Source: Candidatus Methylobacter oryzae (GTDB lineage: Bacteria; Pseudomonadota; Gammaproteobacteria; Methylococcales; Methylomonadaceae). From it: a stretch of DNA of 64,000 nt. Location: positions 62,266 through 126,265 of the forward strand of contig NZ_RYFG02000009.1 of NCBI RefSeq assembly GCF_003994235.2. Direction: 5' to 3'. Below the pieces are notes generated by a model, which worked only from the letters and a program-made list of their open reading frames with translations, was not told where the DNA came from and made no database searches. Positions within the stretch are counted from its first letter, which is position 1; each line of letters starts with the position of its first letter. The translations under genes were made by a program, and so were the position numbers. Shown one piece after another: positions 45,764 through 52,717 of this stretch.

Positions 45764-46051
45764 ATGAGCAAAATGCACAATCCAGCACACCCCGGCGAAG
45801 TATTGCGGGAATGGCTACCGGAAGGTATGACGGTAACAGGGGCGGCAAAAGAATTGCAGATTTCCCGCGTCACGCTTTCCAAGGTGCTGAACGGTAAGGC
45901 CGGAATAACGGCGGGAATGGCCTTACGCCTTTCGGCATGGCTTAGCATATCTCCCGATGTTTGGCTGGGTATGCAAACACAATGGGATTTATGGCAAGCT
46001 GAGCAGCAACCACGCCCGAATATCAGGCCACTTGATAGACAGGCCGCATAA
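45764..46051 (+). CDS. HigA-type antitoxin, copy 2
   Basis: 95 residues, clear paralogue of the gene before it: HNPAHPGEVLREWLPEGMTVTGAAKELQISRVTLSKVLNGKAGIT, MALRLSAWL, and WLGMQTQWDLWQAEQQ like [16 protein letters not shown] in copy 1. No second toxin is present. It lies 6 bases after copy 1, and its stop overlaps the next start by one base. Confidence 0.88.
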   Translation: MSKMHNPAHPGEVLREWLPEGMTVTGAAKELQISRVTLSKVLNGKAGITAGMALRLSAWLSISPDVWLGMQTQWDLWQAEQQPRPNIRPLDRQAA

Positions 46052-46368
46052 TGAATAAAGCTTCAAGATCCCACGACCAAACCGTTATCGAATTATTGCG
46101 GGAAGATCCCAGTTTTGCAGACGAATATCTATCCGCAGCATTAGATGAAGCAGACGAACAAGGAGGCCGGGAAGCTCTACTATCAGCTTTACGACACATT
46201 GCAGAAGCGCAAGGCATGACAGTTGTAGCAGAACGCGCCGGAATTAAACGAGAAACTCTTTATCGCGCCCTGTCCCCGAAAGGAAACCCCACGATTAAAA
46301 CATTCCTGGCCGTAATGAGTGCGGCTGGACTGAAATTATCCGTGCATCATCGACAAGAGGCTGCTTAA
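46051..46368 (+). CDS. Addiction-module antidote protein (HTH family)
   Basis: 105 residues of the putative addiction module antidote family: DEYLSAALDEADEQGGREALLSALRHIAEAQGMTVVAERAGIKRETLYRALSPKGNPTIKTFLAVMSAAGLKLSV. Its usual toxin (a RelE/HigB-like protein encoded just upstream) is absent here, so it is an orphan antitoxin behind two HigA genes. Start overlaps the previous stop (TAATG). Confidence 0.88.
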   Translation: MNKASRSHDQTVIELLREDPSFADEYLSAALDEADEQGGREALLSALRHIAEAQGMTVVAERAGIKRETLYRALSPKGNPTIKTFLAVMSAAGLKLSVHHRQEAA

Positions 46369-46371
46369 TAG

Positions 46372-46435
46372 ATGACTATGTTTAACCCGGCATCCGGACG
46401 AAGTATTAAATGAAATAGCTTATGGCGGTGTGTAA
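46372..46435 (+). pseudogene. Remnant of a third higA start
   Basis: ATGACTATGTTTAACCCG repeats the higA start at 45446 with one change. After a small deletion the reading goes on in another frame as HPDEVLNEIAYGGV and then stops at 46433-46435. It ends exactly at the ATG of the next gene (TAATG). Confidence 0.7.
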
Positions 46436-46992
46436 TGGACACTCGAGAGTATATGAGAAATTTGCTTCGGGAGCAGAGAACCAAGCAAGAGTTGGAATTA
46501 CGTGAGCAGGAAGCCAAGCGTCTTGAAGACGAACATTGGGCGGAGACTCGAAAATTAAAAGAAGAGCTGAGTGTTATTGCGGCGCCGTCGGGGTGGGGTA
46601 GTCAAAAAACTGCTAACTATGATGATCAACTTTTCCCTGATATGGTGGTTGATGGCGCGTGCAACCGAAACGACGTAGAGCCGGCAAACACAAAAAATAT
46701 TCAACTTAATAGCAATGATATTGAATTCTCAGGACTATTAAATATCCCAAAAAAGATAGATGATTGGTTTGAAGTTATTGACGCTATGACAAAAGACTTT
46801 TTTAACAAAAATGGGACTATTCCGACTAAAGCGCAAGCATGGTCGAAACTATGGGCATCACCGCCTGATGGCTATGGAATAACAACAGGCAAAGACAGAG
46901 GCGAAAATTGCTTAAAGATGGCCGAATTAACATTAACCAAAATAAATTTTAATGGAAGATGGAAGAGTTACACCACACCCAAGTCAGAATAA
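46435..46992 (+). CDS. Hypothetical protein of the integrated element
   Basis: 185 residues. The N-terminal 45 are a charged helix or coiled coil (REYMRNLLREQRTKQELELREQEAKRLEDEHW), the middle is Asn-rich, and the last 75 form a compact domain (KKIDDWFEVIDAMTKDFFNKNGTIPTKAQAWSKLW and LKMAELTLTKINFNGRWKSY). I do not recognise it. The C-terminal part looks like a small helical DNA-binding or adaptor domain found in mobile elements, but this is inference. Confidence 0.6.
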   Translation: MDTREYMRNLLREQRTKQELELREQEAKRLEDEHWAETRKLKEELSVIAAPSGWGSQKTANYDDQLFPDMVVDGACNRNDVEPANTKNIQLNSNDIEFSGLLNIPKKIDDWFEVIDAMTKDFFNKNGTIPTKAQAWSKLWASPPDGYGITTGKDRGENCLKMAELTLTKINFNGRWKSYTTPKSE

Positions 46993-47093
46993 AAGGTTTT
47001 GACCCGATTTAACACATTTTAAGCCAAGCCACCGTTTCAGAGTTAGCAAGTTGAATAAATTGTAACCTTCTCAACACAGATGAAGGTTACAAA

Positions 47094-47256
47094 ATGAAAG
47101 CAGTTACAAATCAATTTTCCCCGCTGGATAAGGTCACCAGCCCGACGGTTTCGACCGATGCTGCCGCACATTATCTGAATCGAAAACCACAGACACTTAG
47201 AAGTTGGGCTTGCTTGGTCCGTCTCCGAAATTAAAGCATTAACTGGGGTGGCGTAA
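47094..47256 (+). pseudogene. Excisionase/AlpA-like DNA-binding protein with an internal deletion
   Basis: From ATG 47094: VSTDAAAHYLNRKPQTLRSWA, a helix-turn-helix start, then a jump to CLVRLRN and a stop at 47232-47234. The expected end (AWSVSEIKALTGVA) is in another frame at about 47213-47256. The middle of the winged helix (about 15 codons) is missing and the frame is broken. Confidence 0.72.
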
Positions 47257-47411
47257 TGGCCGCTCCAACACTCCCCGCCATCCAGTCCTTGGCCGGCGCT
47301 GCTTTGGCGATGATTTTGAAGGGGCAAAAAGTCAGCCACTTGGACTTCCAGGACAGCAGCCGCAGCTACTGCCTTCGTGATCCAATTTTTAAGTTAAGAG
47401 CGGCGGGCTGA
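47256..47411 (+). CDS. Small element-associated protein, winged-helix-like
   Basis: 51 residues from ATG 47256, overlapping the stop of the previous remnant (TAATG). It reads LPAIQSLAGAALAMILKGQKVSHLDFQDSSRSYCLRDPIFKLRAAG, a pattern I associate with small proteins encoded behind the AlpA-like gene in integrative elements, where a helix, a beta turn and a second helix end in LRxAGW. Here the last residues are missing, so it may be truncated. Confidence 0.5.
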   Translation: MAAPTLPAIQSLAGAALAMILKGQKVSHLDFQDSSRSYCLRDPIFKLRAAG

Positions 47412-47425
47412 GCACGAACTAAAGG

Positions 47426-47818
47426 GTGTCTATGTCGTTTATTGTGATACTGGGTGGGCAGCTGAAGATTGGCCTGAGCGTGTTGCGTTGGGTGAGTCAC
47501 TTGCCGGCCGATACCTATGAAGGCCAGCCGGTGACACGAGCAAATAATCACGCATGGCGAAAGGCATTGGTCCGGGCAAGGATTAAGGATTTCCGCTGGC
47601 ACGATTTACGGCATACCTGGGCAACCTGGCATGTGCAAAATGGAACGCCATTGCATGTTTTGAAAGAATTGGGCGGCTGGACAAGCCTGGAAATGGTGCT
47701 CAAGTATGCTCATTTTTCCTGCAAACATCTCGAAGGCTATGCCGGCAACTCAAAAATGAACGTGACAAATTTACTACAAGCAATAAAAAGGCTTAGTGAA
47801 AATAATCTAAGCCTTTGA
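47426..47818 (+). pseudogene. Second tyrosine recombinase, C-terminal remnant
   Basis: 130 codons. From about residue 32 (TYEGQPVTRANNHAWRKAL) it is the catalytic end of a tyrosine recombinase: RWHDLRHTWATW (HxLR), ELGGWTSLEMVLKYAHFS with the active Tyr. The first 30 residues come from a different part of the protein or from junk, and the N-terminal domains with the first Arg are absent. It ends 6 bases before the tRNA-Lys gene. It belongs to a different integrase family from the 44570 remnant, suggesting two successive insertions. Confidence 0.8.
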
Positions 47819-47824
47819 TTTAAT

Positions 47825-47900
47825 TGGTGGGACGTCAGGGACTCGAACCCTGGACCCATGGATTAAGAGTCCACTGCTCTACCAACTGAGCTAACATCCC
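47825..47900 (-). tRNA. tRNA-Lys (anticodon CTT)
   Basis: 76 bases with CCA encoded. Acceptor stem GGGATGT / ACGTCCC, D-arm GCTCAGTTGGTAGAGC, anticodon loop CTCTTAA giving CTT, T-arm CAGGG TTCGAGT CCCTG. The gene is intact, and the integrated element lies on its 3' side. Confidence 0.97.
47843..47872. other. Attachment site within tRNA-Lys
   Basis: The half of the attachment repeat that belongs to the host gene; partner of 44377-44406. It spans the T-loop to the anticodon loop. Confidence 0.8.
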
Positions 47901-47989
47901 AATGTTGTTTAATTTTAAAGGATTTCTTAAGTAAATCCAAGAATAAAATAGCCTGAACTGTACCCGCAAAGCCTATTTGACAGGAGAGA

Positions 47990-48586
47990 CTACTTTAGCT
48001 TGCCCAATGCGGTAGATAATTCCTGACTGAATTCGCTAAGCGTTTTGCTGAGCGCTTTAACGGTAGACGGGTAGGATGAGTCATCCAGTTGATGTTCAAT
48101 CTTGGTGTGGCCGTTATCAAGCAAAGTACGGTTTTTTTCGTCCATTATCGACCAGTTGGCTTCGAGATTAACGGTTTGCTCAGAGCGAGTGTCGAATCTG
48201 ATGAGGTCGATGACGACGCGGTAATCAACGACTCCGTATGCGCTCCAAGGATAAGTCCGGATCAGGTCATTGGTTTGCAAAGATGCCAGATTGTGAGTTA
48301 GGACTTGCGCGACATTGTCTTTTAAAGGCGATGCCCATTGATGAAATTCGGCGATTGTTACACTGTTATCCGGTAATCGGGTGACGATTTGTTTGCGCTC
48401 AAGCAACGTCGGTATGGATATCGGTCCGATGCCGATTTGGCGTTTTTTTGCTGTTGGCGTTGAGGATAAAGGCGCCTCGCTCAGCGCTTCCAACACATAA
48501 AAATGGGTGGGCGGCGTTGAACCGCAGGCGGAGAGCAGGGTGCAAGCCGACAGTAAGATTAACCGTTTTGAGAATTGATTTGCCAT
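47990..48586 (-). CDS. pqiC: PqiC-like outer membrane lipoprotein (ABC-type auxiliary, DUF330)
   Basis: 198 residues. Lipobox LLSAC (Cys21) followed by GSTPPTHFYVLEAL, the start of the family domain, and IGIGPISIPTLLERKQIVTRLPDNSVTIAEFHQWASPLKDNV. In E. coli PqiC sits in the outer membrane and receives lipid from the PqiB needle. Two bases after pqiB, so coupled. Confidence 0.92.
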   Translation of the reverse strand: MANQFSKRLILLSACTLLSACGSTPPTHFYVLEALSEAPLSSTPTAKKRQIGIGPISIPTLLERKQIVTRLPDNSVTIAEFHQWASPLKDNVAQVLTHNLASLQTNDLIRTYPWSAYGVVDYRVVIDLIRFDTRSEQTVNLEANWSIMDEKNRTLLDNGHTKIEHQLDDSSYPSTVKALSKTLSEFSQELSTALGKLK

Positions 48587-48588
48587 AG

Positions 48589-50172
48589 TTACTGTTCTTT
48601 TTTGCCGCGAATTAATGAATTGGGATTTTGTTCCAGATAGTCGGTCAGTTGTTTGACCGAACTTGCCGCTTGGGTTAGTTCTTGTAGCAGGCGTTCCAGT
48701 TCATAATGAGTGGTAGAGCCGGGCTCCAGTATGCTCAATACTTGGTGTGCTGAGCCCATGGTTTTATCGGCGGTATTCAATGTGCCTTGGGCAGTGTTCA
48801 GCATGCCTTTGGCCGCTTTCGAGGTGTCTTGTAATGATTGCAGCGTTTTATTGGCTTCAGCGGTTAAATCTTCCAGCGGCAATTTGGCAACTTTATCCAT
48901 GATGATATTAGCGGAATGGGTAAATTGATCCAGCGAGCTGGCGGTGGTCGGGAATTCGGGATAAACGCTTTTATTATCGCTTAACACAATCTTGCTTTTC
49001 GGATGAAAATCAAGATCGACCAACAGCTGCCCTGTCAGCAGGCTGCCGGTTTGTAATTGCGCGCGCAGGCCTTTGTTAATCAGCTGCGTCATAATATCTT
49101 TATCGCTGATGTTGTTGTCGTTATTGATTTCTCTAATGCGATCCGTTTCCAGTTCGACGGTGACCGGGATGTGAATTTCAGCGGTCTTCTTATCCAGTTC
49201 CAGATTGATGTCGGTAACCTTGCCGATGGGGATGCCCCGTAATTGTACCGGCGCGCCTACAGTCAATCCGCGCACCGAGCCGTTAAAATACATGACGTAT
49301 TTTAACGTGTTCTGGTAAACAATTTGGGTCGATTGCTCATAGGTATCGTAAAGCGGAAAAATGGTATTTTCAGGCTGGATATTTTCAATGGTGTCTTCCG
49401 CCGAAGCGCGAAAGGCAATGCCTCCGCTTAACAGCGAAATCAAGGGTCCGGTCCTGACTTTAAAACCGTCGGCGCCGGCGGATAAATCGACGCCGCTGTC
49501 TATCCAGAAGCGGGTATTTTTCCTGATGAACTGGTCGTAAGGTTTGTTGATAAAGACGGTCAAGCGTATCGCATTGGCTTCATCGGATAACTTGTGGCTG
49601 AGGACTTCGCCGACGGTTATGCCGTGAAAGTTGATCGGCGTTCCCGGCCTCATCGATCCGAGGTTATTGGTTTCCAGGATGAAGTGGGTGCCTTCGGCAT
49701 CGTTCTTTAGCAAGGGCGGCGTGTTAAGTCCGACAAAGTGATGTTCCTTGGCGCCGTCATTGCCGGGCTTGATGGCTATATAAGGTCCGGAAAGCAGTGT
49801 GCCGAGTCCTGAAATACCGCCCAGGCCCACTTGGGGCCTTACTACCCAGAAGCTGGTATCTTTATTTAAATAAGAGGCGGCAGAACTGTTCATTTGCGCA
49901 GTGATCAGGATGGCTTTCAGGTCGTCGCTGATCGATATGGCAGTGACTTTGCCTATTTCCACATTCAAATACTTAATCTTGGTTTTATCCACTTCCAGAC
50001 CTTCCGCGGTAGGGAAGCTGATGGTGATGACCGGGCCTTTTTCACTATAAGATTTAGCGATTAGCCAGCCGCTGACCAGTAGCGCGATTAAAGGCAGAAA
50101 CCATACTAACGGCAATTCGGTTTTTTTATTGATGGTCACTTCCGACACATCGGGATCGATAAAATTACTCAT
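48589..50172 (-). CDS. pqiB: PqiB-like MCE protein of the lipid-transport bridge
   Basis: 527 residues. One N-terminal membrane helix (about 20-42), then three MCE domains in tandem: starting at GPVITISFPTAEGLEVDKTKIKY, at GTHFILETNNLGSMRPGTPINFHGI and at LKYVMYFNGSVRGLTVGAPVQLRGI, and a long C-terminal helix that would form the needle tip (KTLQSLQDTSKAAKGMLNTAQ). It spans the periplasm. Starts 8 bases inside the upstream pqiA-like gene. Confidence 0.95.
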   Translation of the reverse strand: MSNFIDPDVSEVTINKKTELPLVWFLPLIALLVSGWLIAKSYSEKGPVITISFPTAEGLEVDKTKIKYLNVEIGKVTAISISDDLKAILITAQMNSSAASYLNKDTSFWVVRPQVGLGGISGLGTLLSGPYIAIKPGNDGAKEHHFVGLNTPPLLKNDAEGTHFILETNNLGSMRPGTPINFHGITVGEVLSHKLSDEANAIRLTVFINKPYDQFIRKNTRFWIDSGVDLSAGADGFKVRTGPLISLLSGGIAFRASAEDTIENIQPENTIFPLYDTYEQSTQIVYQNTLKYVMYFNGSVRGLTVGAPVQLRGIPIGKVTDINLELDKKTAEIHIPVTVELETDRIREINNDNNISDKDIMTQLINKGLRAQLQTGSLLTGQLLVDLDFHPKSKIVLSDNKSVYPEFPTTASSLDQFTHSANIIMDKVAKLPLEDLTAEANKTLQSLQDTSKAAKGMLNTAQGTLNTADKTMGSAHQVLSILEPGSTTHYELERLLQELTQAASSVKQLTDYLEQNPNSLIRGKKEQ

Positions 50173-50785
50173 TTGAATACTGATTATCCCATATTAAACG
50201 TGGATCGAAATTTTTTGCGGCAAGCATGGTCAGTACGACAACAGCCGCAAAAGCCGTTGCCGCGGGGCCGGCAATAACTTGCGCCACACCGCCCATGTCA
50301 ACCAAAGATACAAGAATCGAGATCATAAAAATATCCAGCATCGACCAGCGGCCTACAAAAGCGATAATCCGGTACATGATCGTCCATTTTTTTGCATGGG
50401 CTTGCCAGCGATAATGAACGTTCAGTAATAACAGGCCGAGCCCCAGTAGTTTTAACAACGGCACGAGAATGCTGGCGACCAGCACCAGCAAGGCTATCGG
50501 CATCATGTTGCCGTTAATTAATGCAATGATGCCGCCTATAATCGTGTGCGGCTCGCCGACGCCCAAGCGGGTAATAGTCATGATAGGAAAAATATTGGCG
50601 GGGATATATAAACAGAAAGCACTCAACAACAATGCGGCGGTGCGCCGGAAACTATGAGGCAGCCTTGTATGCAAGCGGTTACCGCATAACCGGCAGTGAC
50701 TGTATTTATCGGTCTGTTTCGATAAACAGCCGCACTCATGACAACGAATAAAGCCTTGATTCAGGGCGGACTTCTTGGATTTCAT
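50165..50785 (-). CDS. pqiA: PqiA-like membrane protein, domain B (second half as a separate gene)
   Basis: 206 residues with a zinc ribbon (CHECGCLSKQTDKYSHCRLCGN) followed by four membrane helices with the PqiA signature (YIPANIFPIMTITRLGVGEPHTIIGGI and WSMLDIFMISILVSLVDMG). E. coli PqiA holds two such units in one chain; here they are two genes. Overlaps pqiB by 8 bases. Confidence 0.9.
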   Translation of the reverse strand: MKSKKSALNQGFIRCHECGCLSKQTDKYSHCRLCGNRLHTRLPHSFRRTAALLLSAFCLYIPANIFPIMTITRLGVGEPHTIIGGIIALINGNMMPIALLVLVASILVPLLKLLGLGLLLLNVHYRWQAHAKKWTIMYRIIAFVGRWSMLDIFMISILVSLVDMGGVAQVIAGPAATAFAAVVVLTMLAAKNFDPRLIWDNQYSNE

Positions 50786-50912
50786 TTATAACTACTCAAT
50801 TCGACAATATATCACGGATGATGCTGAATTAGATGACGTTTTGAGAATATCCGGATAGCTGAAGCCGCGTTTGCATGAAATGAGCATACCCGAATTACGC
50901 ATTTTCTCTCAC

Positions 50913-50958
50913 TACGAAGAGCACGAAAAAAACAAAAACTTCGTGTCTTCGTGGTGAA
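50913..50958. repeat. CACGAAGACACGAAG-type inverted repeat
   Basis: Arms TCACTACGAAGAGCACGAA and TTCGTGTCTTCGTGGTGAA around a short A-rich centre. Sits between the two pqiA-like genes. Related to 41281-41412. Confidence 0.75.
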
Positions 50959-50997
50959 TAAAAAAATAGATATATTCTTTATCGGGCATCGCTTTAA

Positions 50998-51675
50998 TCA
51001 GTGTTTGCTTATCAGGCCGGTATCATCCGATAGCCTATTTTTACTGTTCAATTGCTCGATTTGCCGCCAGAACTGTATTTTATCCAGGCTGCTTGCCAGC
51101 ATGCCGGTTACGATCAGCAAGGCAATGAATGCATAGAGCCCGAAGCCGAATTTAAGCTCGGACGTGGAGGACAGTTTGACGCAGGCGACAATAATCCCAA
51201 GCATATAAACTTCCAGCATTGCCCATTCATCGATGTGCTGCAAGCAGCGCATCCAATGGGCCAAGTGTCTATGCGGCTTGTTAAAATAAAGATGGGAGCT
51301 GATCAGTAAAGATAAAATAACGTTCAGCAATGGAAATAAAACGCTGGATAAAAATACCAGCACAGCAACGCCCCATAAGTGTTCTTCAAACAGTGCGACG
51401 ACGCCCGACCACAATGTACCGTCTTTAGCGCCGCCCAGCATTCTGATACCGATTAACGGCATTAAATTAGCCGGGAACATCAATATCAAGCCGGCAAGAG
51501 ACAGCGCGAAAGTACGCTCGATGCTTTGTTTGCGGGGCCGTTGTATCAGGTAGCCGCAACGCGGGCAATGTGCCTTGTCGCCAACACTAAGGCTGGCTGG
51601 TTTGAGTAATAAATCGCACTCTGGGCAGGCAGTGAAAGCTATTTTGTTCATATTGAGGGAAGTGCTGGGCATCAT
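50998..51675 (-). CDS. pqiA: PqiA-like membrane protein, domain A (first half as a separate gene)
   Basis: 225 residues. A zinc ribbon (CPECDLLLKPASLSVGDKAHCPRCGYLI) is followed by four membrane helices with MFPANLMPLIGIRMLGG and EWAMLEVYMLGIIVACVKLSS. It resembles the N-terminal half of PqiA/LetA. It is the first gene of the pqi cluster and is separated from the second half by about 210 bases with a repeat. An ATG at residue 9 is an alternative start. Confidence 0.9.
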   Translation of the reverse strand: MMPSTSLNMNKIAFTACPECDLLLKPASLSVGDKAHCPRCGYLIQRPRKQSIERTFALSLAGLILMFPANLMPLIGIRMLGGAKDGTLWSGVVALFEEHLWGVAVLVFLSSVLFPLLNVILSLLISSHLYFNKPHRHLAHWMRCLQHIDEWAMLEVYMLGIIVACVKLSSTSELKFGFGLYAFIALLIVTGMLASSLDKIQFWRQIEQLNSKNRLSDDTGLISKH

Positions 51676-51893
51676 GTTGAATATATTATCCTCGCTGATA
51701 CCGTTTTGTCATTTAGTCGTTTGATGTTTCAGGCTCGCGGCTTGATTCTATAAACAGCAGTGCCGTCATCTCGCGCCCGACCGGCACGATAGTCAACAAT
51801 TTCCATTCCCTAGTTGCAATAGAGCAAAACAGTCGATAAAGTTCGCCCCACTATTTCAATTCGAATTATATGTATTTACCAGGAGCTACACAC

Positions 51894-52670
51894 ATGAAAA
51901 TCCGTTTTTACGGTTTGGGCTTATTAATCGCATTATCTTGTTCGTCGGTATCGGCGGCCGATCTTAGCCGGGCGACAGTGCAACAGCGTCTTGCCAAAGC
52001 CGATAAGAGCCATCTCGCACAGTTGCGCCGAAAGGATCTTAGAGGTGTCGATTTATCCGGCCTGGATTTTAAAAATGCCGACTTATGGGGGGCGGACTTG
52101 CGTAACGCCAATTTAAGCAACAGCGATTTATCGGGCCTGAATCTGGATTTAACGGTGATGTCGAAAATCAACCTTTCCGGCGCGAATCTGTCCAACACCA
52201 GTATTTTCGGCGTACATATGGGCGGCGCTAATTTGAGCAATGCTAATCTTACCGGCAGCCGCTTTATTGCTAATTTGGACCGCTCCGACCTTAATCATGC
52301 CAACTTGTCCAATGCCAATTGGGGCGTTGACATGAAGAACCAGCCTATGGGTTTAATGCGGGTCAGCTTGAACAATGTCAATTTATCGGGCGCTAATCTG
52401 ACCGATGCCAATCTTAACCGCGCGCTGATGCGGCATGCCAATCTCTCGGGAGCCGTGCTGAAAAATACGGTTTTATTTGGCGTTGACCTTTCCGGAGCCG
52501 ACTTGACCGATGCCGACTTATCAGGTGCGGATTTATCGGAAAGCAAACTGGAAGATGCCGATTTTACCGGAACTAATTTATCAGGCACCCGGTTTAAAGG
52601 CATTAAGGATAAATCGGTTTTGAAAGGACTGATTTCCAGCAAGAATCTGGAAGCCGCTGTTTTTGATTAA
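51894..52670 (+). CDS. Exported pentapeptide-repeat protein
   Basis: 258 residues from ATG 51894, preceded by AGGAG. A signal peptide (MKIRFYGLGLLIALSCSSVSA) is followed by about 35 repeats of the A(D/N)LXX type (DLSGLDFKNADLWGADLRNANLSNSDLSGLN...), which fold into a right-handed beta-helix. Such proteins in the periplasm are less common than cytoplasmic ones. Function unknown. A short upstream ATG at 51870 is rejected because of the better site here. Confidence 0.88.
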   Translation: MKIRFYGLGLLIALSCSSVSAADLSRATVQQRLAKADKSHLAQLRRKDLRGVDLSGLDFKNADLWGADLRNANLSNSDLSGLNLDLTVMSKINLSGANLSNTSIFGVHMGGANLSNANLTGSRFIANLDRSDLNHANLSNANWGVDMKNQPMGLMRVSLNNVNLSGANLTDANLNRALMRHANLSGAVLKNTVLFGVDLSGADLTDADLSGADLSESKLEDADFTGTNLSGTRFKGIKDKSVLKGLISSKNLEAAVFD

Positions 52671-52717
52671 TTCAAAAGAGGCGCCGTATAAAGCAAGGCC
52701 GAATGGACGGAAATGAA

